Shown here: piece by piece, positions 15,601-23,668 of the stretch | Layout of the letters: every line of letters starts with the position of its first letter | Numbering within the stretch: the stretch's first letter is position 1 | Origin: an uncultured Prevotella sp. | Lineage (GTDB): Bacteria; Bacteroidota; Bacteroidia; Bacteroidales; Bacteroidaceae | Length of the DNA: 64,000 bases | NCBI GenBank assembly: GCA_900771975.1 | Contig: CAAGPV010000090.1 | Location: 120,294-184,293 of the forward strand | Direction of reading: 5' to 3' | The notes under the pieces: generated by a model | What the model was told of the DNA's origin: nothing | Databases searched by the model: none | Seen by the model: the letters and a program-made list of their open reading frames with translations, nothing else | Program-made: the position numbers and the translations under genes

Positions 15601-18291
15601 ATGGAATTAGCAAGTAAGTACGACCCAAAAGAGGTTGAATCGAAATGGTATCAGTACTGGCTTGACAACAAGCTCTTTAGTTCTAAGCCCGATGGGCGCG
15701 AACCTTACACCATAGTTATCCCGCCGCCCAACGTGACGGGAGTGCTCCATATGGGTCACATGCTCAACAATACTATTCAGGACATCCTTGTTCGGCGTGC
15801 GCGCATGGAGGGAAAGAACGCCTGTTGGGTGCCTGGCACCGACCACGCGTCGATAGCTACCGAGGCCAAGGTGGTGAACAAGCTCGCCAAAGAGGGCATT
15901 AAGAAGACCGACTTGTCGCGTGAAGCCTTCCTTGAGCACGCTTGGGACTGGACAAGAGAGCACGGTGGTATCATCCTAAAGCAGTTGCGCAAGTTAGGAT
16001 GTTCGTGCGATTGGGACCGTACAGCATTCACCATGGACGAAGTTCGTTCGCGCGGTGTGATAAAAGTGTTCTGTGACCTGTACGATAAGGGCTATATCTA
16101 CCGTGGTGTGCGCATGGTCAACTGGGACCCGAAGGCGCAGACCGCCCTCAGCGACGAAGAGGTTATATACAAGGACGAGCACTCCAAGCTCTACTATCTG
16201 AAATACCGTGTGGTGGAAGCCGACTGCCGTCAGGTGGACGAAGGCAATGTTATGCACAAGGACGACAAGGGCTATTATGCCGTTGTGGCCACTACGCGTC
16301 CTGAAACCATCATGGGCGACTCTGCCATGTGCATCAATCCCAACGACGTGAAGAACACTTGGCTGAAGGGCAAGCACGTCATTGTTCCTCTGGTAGGCCG
16401 CGAAATACCAGTCATCGAGGACGATTACGTTGATATAGAGTTCGGAACGGGTTGTCTGAAGGTCACTCCTGCACACGATGTCAACGACCATGCCCTCGGA
16501 TTGAAGCACGGTTTGCTCACCATAGACATCTTCAACGACAACGGAACCATCAGCGAAGCAGCTGGAATGTACGTCGGTCAAGACCGTATGGACGTCCGCA
16601 AGCAGATAGCCATCGACTTGGAAGCCGCTCATCTCATGGAGAAGGTGGAAGACTACGAGAACAAAGTGGGCTTCTCTGAGCGTACCAACGTGCCCATCGA
16701 GCCGAAGTTGAGCACTCAGTGGTTCCTCAAGATGCAGCACTTTGCCGACATTGCATTGCCGCCCGTAATGAACGACGACATAGAGTTTTACCCAAAGAAA
16801 TATAAGAACACCTATCGCCACTGGCTGGAAAACATCAAAGACTGGTGTATCAGTCGGCAGTTGTGGTGGGGCCACCGCATACCGGCCTACTATTTCACCA
16901 CTGTCGAGGGCAAAAAAGACTTTGTTGTGGCAGAGACCGCCGAGGAAGCACTCGTCAAGGCACAGGCTAAGAACCCGCAGCTCACCGCTGCCGACCTCGA
17001 GCAGGAGAGCGATTGCCTCGATACATGGTTCTCAAGCTGGTTGTGGCCTATGAGTGTTTTCGATGGAATTGAGCACCCCGACAATCCCGAAGTGAACTAC
17101 TACTACCCTACTTCCGACCTTGTTACTGGTCCGGATATCATCTTCTTCTGGGTAGCGCGCATGATTATGGCCGGCTACGAATACCGCCACACGTTCCCCT
17201 TCAAGCACGTTTACTTCACAGGCATTGTGCGTGACAAGTTGGGACGCAAGATGTCGAAGAGTCTTGGCAACTCGCCAGACCCCATTTCGCTCATCGAGAA
17301 GTACGGAGCAGACGGTGTGCGCATGGGAATGATGCTCAGTGCACCTGCAGGCAACGACATTCTGTTTGACGAAAGTCTGTGCGAACAAGGCCGTAACTTC
17401 AACAACAAGATTTGGAATGCTTTCCGTTTGGTGATGGGATGGCAGGTGGACGACAACGTTCAGCCCTCCGTAGCCCAGCAGACCGCCGTGAAATGGTTTG
17501 CAGCCAAGCTGAAAGAGGTGAACGCCGAGATGCAGGAACAGTTTAAGGGCTACCGCATCAGCGAAGCGCTCATGACGGTCTACCGCTTGTTTTGGGACGA
17601 ATTCTCCAGTTGGTATTTGGAGATGATTAAGCCCGAATATGGCAAACCCATTGCCGCCGCCACCTATCAGGCCACCCTTTCCTTCTTCGACGACCTGCTG
17701 AAGATGCTCCATCCGTTCATGCCGTTCATCACCGAGGAGCTATGGCAGCACCTTGCCCAGCGCAGCGAAGGCGAAAGTATCATGCGTGCAGTGCTCTCTT
17801 TGGAGGCGCCCACGGCCGAAGACCAGAAGCTCACCGCCGATATCGAGCAGGTAAAGCAAATCATATCGGGAGTGCGCACCGTGCGCAACCAGAAGAACAT
17901 CGCCCAGAAAGAGCAGCTCACCTTGCAGGCCATTGGCTCAAATGCCTTTGCCGCCTACAACGACACCGTGCTGAAGATGGGCAACCTCGATCGCATTGAC
18001 GTGGTGGAAGAAAAGTCTGCCGACGCGTCAGCCTTCATGGTAGGCACAGACGAGTTTGCCGTTCCATTGGGCGACCTTATCGATGTGGAGGCAGAAATAG
18101 CCAAAGCCGAAGCCCAGCTCAAGCATTTGGAAGGCTTCTTGGCTGGTGTTCGCAAGAAACTGTCCAACGAGAACTTTGTGGCACACGCTCCCGAGAAGGT
18201 GGTAGCGCTCGAACGCAAGAAAGAAAGCGATTCGGTAGAGAAGATTGCTGCCCTTCAGCAAACGCTGAAAGACCTGAAGGCGCACAACTGA
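15601..18291 (+). CDS. valS: Valine--tRNA ligase
   Basis: This 896-residue class I aminoacyl-tRNA synthetase charges tRNA-Val. The HIGH motif appears as HMGH (residues 50-53) inside PPPNVTGVLHMGHM, and the KMSKS motif is K550-M-S-K-S554. The editing (CP1) domain is between them, with TTRPETIMGDSA. The anticodon-binding domain and the C-terminal coiled coil characteristic of ValRS (after about residue 820, AEAQLKHLEGFLAGVRKKL) are present, so the gene looks intact. Confidence 0.97.
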   Translation: MELASKYDPKEVESKWYQYWLDNKLFSSKPDGREPYTIVIPPPNVTGVLHMGHMLNNTIQDILVRRARMEGKNACWVPGTDHASIATEAKVVNKLAKEGIKKTDLSREAFLEHAWDWTREHGGIILKQLRKLGCSCDWDRTAFTMDEVRSRGVIKVFCDLYDKGYIYRGVRMVNWDPKAQTALSDEEVIYKDEHSKLYYLKYRVVEADCRQVDEGNVMHKDDKGYYAVVATTRPETIMGDSAMCINPNDVKNTWLKGKHVIVPLVGREIPVIEDDYVDIEFGTGCLKVTPAHDVNDHALGLKHGLLTIDIFNDNGTISEAAGMYVGQDRMDVRKQIAIDLEAAHLMEKVEDYENKVGFSERTNVPIEPKLSTQWFLKMQHFADIALPPVMNDDIEFYPKKYKNTYRHWLENIKDWCISRQLWWGHRIPAYYFTTVEGKKDFVVAETAEEALVKAQAKNPQLTAADLEQESDCLDTWFSSWLWPMSVFDGIEHPDNPEVNYYYPTSDLVTGPDIIFFWVARMIMAGYEYRHTFPFKHVYFTGIVRDKLGRKMSKSLGNSPDPISLIEKYGADGVRMGMMLSAPAGNDILFDESLCEQGRNFNNKIWNAFRLVMGWQVDDNVQPSVAQQTAVKWFAAKLKEVNAEMQEQFKGYRISEALMTVYRLFWDEFSSWYLEMIKPEYGKPIAAATYQATLSFFDDLLKMLHPFMPFITEELWQHLAQRSEGESIMRAVLSLEAPTAEDQKLTADIEQVKQIISGVRTVRNQKNIAQKEQLTLQAIGSNAFAAYNDTVLKMGNLDRIDVVEEKSADASAFMVGTDEFAVPLGDLIDVEAEIAKAEAQLKHLEGFLAGVRKKLSNENFVAHAPEKVVALERKKESDSVEKIAALQQTLKDLKAHN

Positions 18292-18357
18292 AAACGCATG
18301 ACGGGCAATTGACCATCCAGTCATTTGTCTGCCAACCATTACAATATATCAACAAAA

Positions 18358-18396
18358 ACAGGCAAGAACCTTTTGGGTTCTTGCCTGTTTTCGTTT
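18358..18396. terminator. Terminator between valS and the NusG-like gene
   Basis: A perfect 13-pair stem (18358-18370 with 18376-18388) with loop TTTTG and a T-rich 3' tail lies between convergent genes. The A-rich 5' side allows use from the minus strand too. Confidence 0.8.
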
Positions 18397-18403
18397 TTGT
18401 ACC

Positions 18404-18967
18404 CTACTCTTCCTGAATGGTCATCAGCGTCTTCGGCACAAAGTTGATGGCCAGTCCGCCGAGCCCTTCCAGCTCTATCACCACCCGCTTGTTGCCGTGC
18501 ACTCGCTTGATGATGCCCTCCACGCCCTTGAAAGGACCGGAAGTGATGACCACCCGATGGCCCGCTTTGCCCACCAGATCGTCTGTGGTGAGATAGGTAA
18601 AGAGCTCTTTGGGAGCTGAAGCAGCTTTTATGAAATTCTGCATCTGCCGTTCCGGCACCACCATCACTTCGTTGGGAGCATTATGGGCAGCCGTTTTGGG
18701 TCGCGTCATCCAGCGTAGTGGCATTGCCTCCTCGCAGGAATGTTTGAAATAGAGAATGTGTTCGAAACTGTCGTTGACAAACAATAGGTTGCTGATGGCA
18801 GGCACCTCCGTATGGCTCACCTTCCCGTTCTCGCAGTTCATCTGTGGCTTCATGGGCAGAAAACAGGTCACGCCATGCGCTTCGAGAAACGCTTTCACCT
18901 TCATTTCCCGTCCATAAGTCACCCTCATGGGGAACCAGTAAGGCCGTGTTTTGTCGATGTTTGTCAT
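18404..18967 (-). CDS. UpxY/NusG-family transcription antiterminator
   Basis: The 187-residue protein has an N-terminal NGN-like domain (WFPMRVTYGREMKVKAFLE) and a C-terminal KOW-type domain (VGKAGHRVVITSGPFKGVEG, about residues 130-165). UpxY proteins of Bacteroidales are NusG paralogues that prevent early termination in polysaccharide operons and are usually the first gene of the operon they control. Here no polysaccharide gene is adjacent; the nearest locus starts about 20 kb away. Its target is therefore uncertain. The upstream region (19025-19096) holds a regular array of palindromic boxes. Confidence 0.8.
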   Translation of the reverse strand: MTNIDKTRPYWFPMRVTYGREMKVKAFLEAHGVTCFLPMKPQMNCENGKVSHTEVPAISNLLFVNDSFEHILYFKHSCEEAMPLRWMTRPKTAAHNAPNEVMVVPERQMQNFIKAASAPKELFTYLTTDDLVGKAGHRVVITSGPFKGVEGIIKRVHGNKRVVIELEGLGGLAINFVPKTLMTIQEE

Positions 18968-19024
18968 GGATTTTGTATCTTGTTGACTATCAATGCGTTA
19001 GGTATTGTGTTCAAAGACCCAGTG

Positions 19025-19096
19025 TTTTAGCTCCTAAAAGAGCTGGTTTTAGGCGCTGAAAAGCCGTGTTTTAGACGCTAAAACGGCCGCTTTTAC
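19025..19096. repeat. Four TTTTA(G/C) boxes at an exact 22-base period
   Basis: TTTTAG begins at 19025, 19047 and 19069, and TTTTAC at 19091. In units 1 and 3 each box is followed after three bases by CTAAAA, making perfect small palindromes; unit 2 is imperfect (CTGAAAA). Outer complementary bases (GCCG/CGGC) extend unit 3. The array lies between the UpxY-like gene start and the 3' end of the gene at 19118, so it may be an operator array, a structured leader, or a genus-specific intergenic repeat. Confidence 0.7.
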
Positions 19097-19117
19097 AGAG
19101 CAGCCGTTTCCGTACCG

Positions 19118-19879
19118 TTATTTGTTGTCTTTTTTGTCTTCGCCCGAAGCGCTCACGATGCCCTCGGCCGTGGCCAAATCTTCGTAGGCCTGATTCATCT
19201 CGTTGATGAGCGTTTCATAGTTGCGTGCATCCTTGCACACGCGCCTGTAGACACCGTCGAGGCCAATCTTTTCCATGTCTGCCCAGACGTCTGTCTCCTC
19301 GTCGTGCAGCAATGTGGCCATTCCTTCCGCCATCAACCTGAACACTGTGGGCTGGTGGAGCGATGTGCGGCTGGTGCCACTGACCTTGATGCCCAGCGCA
19401 TAGCCGTGCATTTCGGCACGCACTACGGCACGTATGGCGTGGTCGCTATCCATTTCCTCGCCTTCTGGCATTGGCTTTCGTGTGCGCACATGTTCTGTCA
19501 CCGACTGAATGTGTCCTAAGAGCAGTGTTTCCATCTGCCGCCTGTATTCGGCCACCAGCGTGTCGTAGAGCGGTTTCGACTGGCAGGCAAAGCGCAATAG
19601 CAGCTTGTGTGACGTGTCGTTGCTGAAGTGGTGGGCCTGCATGGCCTCCACCGCCTTGTCGTAACTCTCGAAGTTCATGCCCAACAAGAGCGGAAACATT
19701 ACGTTTGAGAAGCAGCCTGACATATTTTCGTAACACGCTGCCACCAGTTGTTTTAATAAACGTGGTTGACGTTTTTCTTCAACCGATTGGGCCTTGCTGT
19801 CCAATAGCCCCGAGAAGAAGCTGTCGAAGAAGCCCCTCACCATTGAGGTCACCACGATGTGTTTGCTGATAGTGTTCAT
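19118..19879 (-). CDS. Conserved-looking hypothetical protein
   Basis: The 253-residue product is soluble and mostly helical, with no signal peptide, membrane segment or recognised motif. Its C-terminus is acidic and charged (ASGEDKKDNK). A full promoter (TTTG, 20 bases, TAGCTTTG) lies 22 bases upstream of the ATG, which supports expression and this start. I do not recognise the family. Confidence 0.75.
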   Translation of the reverse strand: MNTISKHIVVTSMVRGFFDSFFSGLLDSKAQSVEEKRQPRLLKQLVAACYENMSGCFSNVMFPLLLGMNFESYDKAVEAMQAHHFSNDTSHKLLLRFACQSKPLYDTLVAEYRRQMETLLLGHIQSVTEHVRTRKPMPEGEEMDSDHAIRAVVRAEMHGYALGIKVSGTSRTSLHQPTVFRLMAEGMATLLHDEETDVWADMEKIGLDGVYRRVCKDARNYETLINEMNQAYEDLATAEGIVSASGEDKKDNK

Positions 19880-19900
19880 GTGTAGATGCTAATTGAAATA

Positions 19901-19932
19901 CAAAGCTACGCTTTTTCCGTAAATTCTGCAAA
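19901..19932 (-). promoter_or_regulatory. Promoter of the hypothetical gene at 19118-19879
   Basis: The minus strand reads TTTG (19932-19929), 20 bases, TAGCTTTG (19908-19901), matching the Bacteroidetes consensus with normal spacing. Confidence 0.65.
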
Positions 19933-19962
19933 AGAATGGGTAGAAAATTGGCAGAAATCGTG

Positions 19963-19970
19963 TAACTTTG
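19963..19970 (+). promoter_or_regulatory. Promoter -7 element of the patatin gene
   Basis: TAACTTTG lies 9 bases before the ATG at 19980. A start of transcription about 7 bases past the box would leave a leader of only a few bases. Confidence 0.5.
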
Positions 19971-19979
19971 TAGCTACAT

Positions 19980-20831
19980 ATGAAGACAGGATTGGTACTT
20001 GAAGGTGGCGGAATGCGCTGCCTGTTTACAGCTGGCATCCTCGATGTGATGATGGAGGAAGGCATTAGTTTCGATGGTATGGTGGGTGTGTCGGCAGGTT
20101 CAGCGTTTGGCTGCAACTACAAGAGCCGGCAGCCTGGGCGAGCCTTGCGCTACAACAAGCGGTTTGCACGGTGTTGGCGGTACACGTCTTGGGGTTCGTG
20201 GCTGCTCACAGGCAATTTTGTCAACGCCCGAATGGCCTATCATATGGTGCCCATGCGCTACGATGTGTTCGATGCTGAAGCCTTTGCAGCCAATCCCATG
20301 ACGTTCTGGCTGGTTTGCACCGATGTAGACAGTGGCAAAGCCGTCTACCACCAGTTGGAAAAGGTAGACCATGAGACCCTTGAGTGGATACGGGCTTCGG
20401 CTTCTCTGCCCGTGGTGTCGCGCATTGTGCACCTGTGCGGGCGTAAACTGCTGGATGGCGGCATTGCCGACAGCATTCCGCTGGCTTTCTTCCAACGTCA
20501 GGGCTACGTCCGCAACGTGGTCATCCTCTCCCAGCCCCGTTCCTATCGTAAGCGTCAGAAGGGTTATATTCACATTGTTGACTTCTGGTTGCGTCGCCAT
20601 CCCGCCATTCGCAAAGCCATGGACGAACGTCCCGATATGTATAATGCTCAGTTGGACTATGTGGCCCAACAGGAACAACAGGGCAACACGCTTGTCCTTG
20701 CCCCAGATGCTCCGCTCAACATTGCCGATGTGAGCAAGTCGCCAGCCGATATGCAGTGCGTCTATGACCTCGGGCGAGCTTATGGCCGTGCCCATATTGG
20801 CGAGATACGTGCCTTTGTTGAACAGCGTTAA
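19980..20831 (+). CDS. Patatin-like phospholipase
   Basis: The 283-residue protein has the patatin features in order: a glycine-rich oxyanion segment (GGGMR, residues 9-13), the nucleophile elbow GVSAG (S38) and the catalytic aspartate in LLDGG (D159). Such proteins are lipid acyl hydrolases with a Ser-Asp dyad. No signal peptide is seen, so it probably acts in the cytoplasm or at the inner membrane face. Its stop overlaps by four bases the convergent HD-domain gene. Confidence 0.88.
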   Translation: MKTGLVLEGGGMRCLFTAGILDVMMEEGISFDGMVGVSAGSAFGCNYKSRQPGRALRYNKRFARCWRYTSWGSWLLTGNFVNARMAYHMVPMRYDVFDAEAFAANPMTFWLVCTDVDSGKAVYHQLEKVDHETLEWIRASASLPVVSRIVHLCGRKLLDGGIADSIPLAFFQRQGYVRNVVILSQPRSYRKRQKGYIHIVDFWLRRHPAIRKAMDERPDMYNAQLDYVAQQEQQGNTLVLAPDAPLNIADVSKSPADMQCVYDLGRAYGRAHIGEIRAFVEQR

Positions 20832-21463
20832 AGCTGCTCCACGTCTTCGGCGGTGCGTTCCATGATGCCGGCTGCCAAACCGTCAGCCACCCCAACGATG
20901 GTGCAAAGCGGATAGAGTGTGCGGGCTGAATCATAGCAACGCTGGTCTTCATAGCTGTTCATGTTGATGCCCCATGCGCCCATGTGCCAGCGAATGGCAA
21001 GCATTTCGTCGTCGTAGAGTTCCAGACCACTACACAACAGGTTGATGACCGACTTCTCGCCGTGTCCCATAGGAAACTTCCTGTAGCTCACCTTCCACCC
21101 TTCCACATCCTCGTAGACGCCCGTTGCAGGGTTGCGTTGCCGGCGCATGGCCCGCTTATAGATGTCGGTCTTGCACACGTCGTGCAGCAATGAGGCTATG
21201 ATGACGTGGTCGCGCTTCACCTCGCGCTCCACACTGGGATCGAGTTGCTTCATTCCTTCCCACACCATTAGGGCTGCCTTGCCCGTGTTGAGCGAGTGGA
21301 GCGCCAGTCCGCCTTCCACGTTTAGGTGATGTCCGGCCGAAGCGGGAGCCTTGAAAAAGCCCTGTTCTTCCAGGTCGGCTATCACGTCTTCCACTCCTTC
21401 ACGTCCTGTGGAACGGAGTAGTTTGCAAAACTCCTCCTTGCATTTTTCAGTGTCTATATTCAT
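20828..21463 (-). CDS. HD-domain phosphohydrolase
   Basis: The 211-residue protein has an HD metal-binding core: an upstream histidine in GGLALHSLN, the HD pair in SLLHDVCK, and later histidines and an aspartate (GHGEKS, RWHMGAWG, VGVADGLAA). HD proteins hydrolyse nucleotides or other phosphoesters; the substrate is unknown. It starts 2 bases after the glycerate kinase stop, so the two are very likely co-transcribed. It ends in a 4-base convergent overlap with the patatin gene. Confidence 0.82.
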   Translation of the reverse strand: MNIDTEKCKEEFCKLLRSTGREGVEDVIADLEEQGFFKAPASAGHHLNVEGGLALHSLNTGKAALMVWEGMKQLDPSVEREVKRDHVIIASLLHDVCKTDIYKRAMRRQRNPATGVYEDVEGWKVSYRKFPMGHGEKSVINLLCSGLELYDDEMLAIRWHMGAWGINMNSYEDQRCYDSARTLYPLCTIVGVADGLAAGIMERTAEDVEQL

Positions 21464-21465
21464 CT

Positions 21466-22584
21466 TTATAAGTGTTTTGTTGTCTGTGAGTTAAACCATC
21501 TCTTTGCAGCTTTGCTTAAATTGGCTTTTGCCACTTCCGGTTGCAACGCCTCTACCAAAGATAGCTGACTTGGGGTGGCGGCAAGAATGTCGGTGAAGCC
21601 AGCTGCTTTCAGGGCTTCCACCTCGGTTGTCTGTCCCGACAACAAGGCTACTTTCACGTTTTGTTGCAGGGCGTGTTTCAGCAATCGGTAAGGCAATTTT
21701 CCCATCAGTGTCTGTCTGTCGCTCTTTCCTTCGCCTGTGACAAGCCAGTCGGCCGTGGCAAGAAGGCGGTCCATGTGCTGGCCTTCCATCAGCAGTTCGG
21801 CACCCGAACGCATGGAAGCCCCGAAGTATTGCAAGAAAGCATATCCCAGTCCACCGGCAGCACCGGCACCGTTGTCGCCCGAACGGTCGAAACCGAAATG
21901 GCGTGCCGAGGCTTCAGCAAAACGGCGGGCGCGTTGTTCAAGTTGTGGTAGCATCGTGGGTGTTGCTCCTTTCTGCTCAGCAAACGTGTAGGCAGCCCCT
22001 GTGGGGCCACAAAGTGGGGCGGTAACGTCAGCGGCCAACGTGATAGTGATGTTGTGGAAGTGGCGGTTTAGCACATCATCGATGTGTTCGTCACGTTTGC
22101 CCAAAAGTTGAACGAGTGCCCGTAACATACCTATGCCACAGTCGGATGTGGCAGTTCCGCCAAGTCCCACCACCATGTGTTGTGCTCCTCTGCGCAGGGC
22201 ATCGGCCAAGAGTTCGCCCACCCCATAGCTGGTGGCGGACATGGGATTGCGTTGTTCGGGCTCTATGAGGGTGAGTCCCACTGCCTGTGCCACTTCTATG
22301 TAGGCCGTGTTGTCTTTCAGGCAGTAGACCGCATCGTGCCGGTGCATCAGTGCATCGTTCACTTCCACGTGCACGAGGTTGCCCTGTGTGGCTGCGGCAA
22401 AGGCGTCAGCCATGCCTTCTCCGCCGTCGCTCATTGGCAGCAGTGTGGTAGTTACGCTATAGCCGTTTTCTGCTGCAGCGTCTTCCACGCCCTGTTTGAT
22501 GGCTTCGGCAGCTTCGGTAGCGGTGAGGCTACCTTTGAAGGAATCGGGGGCGATGATGATGTTCAGCATTTTCCTGTTTTTCAT
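21466..22584 (-). CDS. Glycerate kinase (GlxK/GarK type)
   Basis: This 372-residue protein belongs to the glycerate kinase type 1 family, which phosphorylates glycerate with ATP. The signature start is IIIAPDSFKGSLTATEAAEAI, followed by MSDGGEGMADAF, the GLGGTATSDCGIGML segment and TGEGKSDRQTLMGKL near the C-terminus. ATG 22584 was chosen because the promoter element TACCTTTG (22613-22606) rules out the further upstream codon at 22635; ATG 22569 is also possible. It forms an operon with the HD gene. Confidence 0.92.
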   Translation of the reverse strand: MKNRKMLNIIIAPDSFKGSLTATEAAEAIKQGVEDAAAENGYSVTTTLLPMSDGGEGMADAFAAATQGNLVHVEVNDALMHRHDAVYCLKDNTAYIEVAQAVGLTLIEPEQRNPMSATSYGVGELLADALRRGAQHMVVGLGGTATSDCGIGMLRALVQLLGKRDEHIDDVLNRHFHNITITLAADVTAPLCGPTGAAYTFAEQKGATPTMLPQLEQRARRFAEASARHFGFDRSGDNGAGAAGGLGYAFLQYFGASMRSGAELLMEGQHMDRLLATADWLVTGEGKSDRQTLMGKLPYRLLKHALQQNVKVALLSGQTTEVEALKAAGFTDILAATPSQLSLVEALQPEVAKANLSKAAKRWFNSQTTKHL

Positions 22585-22605
22585 CTTTATGAAACTTTCT
22601 TTAAA

Positions 22606-22613
22606 CAAAGGTA
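22606..22613 (-). promoter_or_regulatory. Glycerate kinase promoter -7 element
   Basis: The minus strand reads TACCTTTG, 22 bases before ATG 22584, and defines the start of the gene. Confidence 0.5.
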
Positions 22614-22708
22614 CAAGTTTTCTTCTCAACCCCATGTCAAGAAAGAAGAAAACTTGCCAGCTGACTGTGATTTTTGCTTTTCGGAAAAGGTGTTTGCTGG
22701 TTTTTTGC

Positions 22709-22716
22709 TATATTTG
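22709..22716 (+). promoter_or_regulatory. Nitroreductase gene promoter -7 element
   Basis: TATATTTG matches the consensus and lies 29 bases before ATG 22745, so the longer reading frame upstream of it is not the real gene. Confidence 0.5.
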
Positions 22717-22744
22717 CATCAATAAACCAATAGACGATACAACT

Positions 22745-23359
22745 ATGACCATTAAGCATCTTTTGTTATGCGGTTTGCTTTTGACCCCCATTATGGGTTG
22801 TGCCCAGCAGACCGAAACCTCCAACGAAGTGATAAAAACCATCATGGAACGCCGTTCGGTGCGCCGCTATCTCGACCGCCCTGTCGAGCACGAGAAGTTG
22901 GCGTTGTTAGCAAAGTGTGGCATCAACGCTCCAAGTGGCATGAACAGTCAGCCGTGGGAGGTGCGTGTTGTGGAAAACAAGACGTGGGTTGATGGGCTGA
23001 CCACCATCTACCGCAAGCTCAATCCCGAGGCCGTGAAACGCGATGCCCACTTCAAGACGCTCTTTCGCAACGCTCCCAACGTCATCGTTATAGCCACACC
23101 GAAGGACGGAAGCGGAAAGATTGAGGCAGGACTGTTGGGCGAAAACATCCTCCTTGCTGCGCAGTCGTTGGGCTTGGGCACCTGTTGTCTGGGTGGACCT
23201 CTGCGGTTTATGAAGGACACTCCCGAAGCGCAACCCTATATCCAGCAGCTCAATATTCCGGCCGACTACGACATCGACTACCTCATTGCCGTGGGATATC
23301 CTGACGAGCAGCCCGATGCCAAACCCCGCATAGAAAGCAAAATACAATTTTTAAAGTAG
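22745..23359 (+). CDS. Nitroreductase-family protein with lipoprotein signal
   Basis: The 204-residue product has the FMN-dependent nitroreductase fold motifs: IMERRSVRRYLDRPV near residue 31, APSGMNSQPWEV in the middle, and a C-terminal AVGYPDEQPDAKPR. Unusually it begins with a lipoprotein-type signal (LTPIMGC) that would place it in the periplasm or on a membrane. Bacteroidetes do have such exported nitroreductase-like proteins. The electron donor and substrate are unknown. A short coiled-coil gene follows after 8 bases and an exported esterase after that. Confidence 0.87.
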   Translation: MTIKHLLLCGLLLTPIMGCAQQTETSNEVIKTIMERRSVRRYLDRPVEHEKLALLAKCGINAPSGMNSQPWEVRVVENKTWVDGLTTIYRKLNPEAVKRDAHFKTLFRNAPNVIVIATPKDGSGKIEAGLLGENILLAAQSLGLGTCCLGGPLRFMKDTPEAQPYIQQLNIPADYDIDYLIAVGYPDEQPDAKPRIESKIQFLK

Positions 23360-23367
23360 CCAGCGCC

Positions 23368-23661
23368 ATGACAGAAGACAATAATCACATAGACCGTGCC
23401 GTGGAATTTCTTGAGCAGACCCAGCGCATGGGCGAGCAACTGCGTACCGCCGAAGACCTGCAACGCCAATTGCTGGCTCGCATGATTGACCTGAAAAAGC
23501 AAAAGCAGACCGACAGCGAGGAGTATCTGCAACTCGATCAGCGCAGCAAAGCCCTGCAGGCACAGATAGACAAGTATCGCCCCATCTACCTTGAACGCCT
23601 TGAAGTCATCAAGGAAGTGAAGGCACGCAAACATTCAAGCAACAAGCTAACCATTAATTAG
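23368..23661 (+). CDS. Small coiled-coil protein, unknown function
   Basis: The 97-residue highly charged product is predicted almost wholly helical, with heptad-like spacing through LLARMIDLKKQKQTDSEEYL. It has no signal peptide. It is packed between the nitroreductase (8 bases) and the esterase (7 bases) on the same strand, which supports it as a real gene. The family is not recognised. Confidence 0.65.
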   Translation: MTEDNNHIDRAVEFLEQTQRMGEQLRTAEDLQRQLLARMIDLKKQKQTDSEEYLQLDQRSKALQAQIDKYRPIYLERLEVIKEVKARKHSSNKLTIN

Positions 23662-23668
23662 CAAAACT

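Noticed and set aside
15994..16875. 293-codon frame on the minus strand inside valS
   Set aside because: Lies wholly within an intact valS gene and has no family features.
19025..19096. Periodic boxes considered as a CRISPR array
   Set aside because: The repeat core is only about 6-15 bases with a 22-base period; there are no long identical repeats separated by unique spacers and no cas genes nearby.
22693..22716. TTTG at 22693 as the -33 box for the nitroreductase promoter
   Set aside because: It is only 12 bases from the -7 element, well short of the usual ~19-20.
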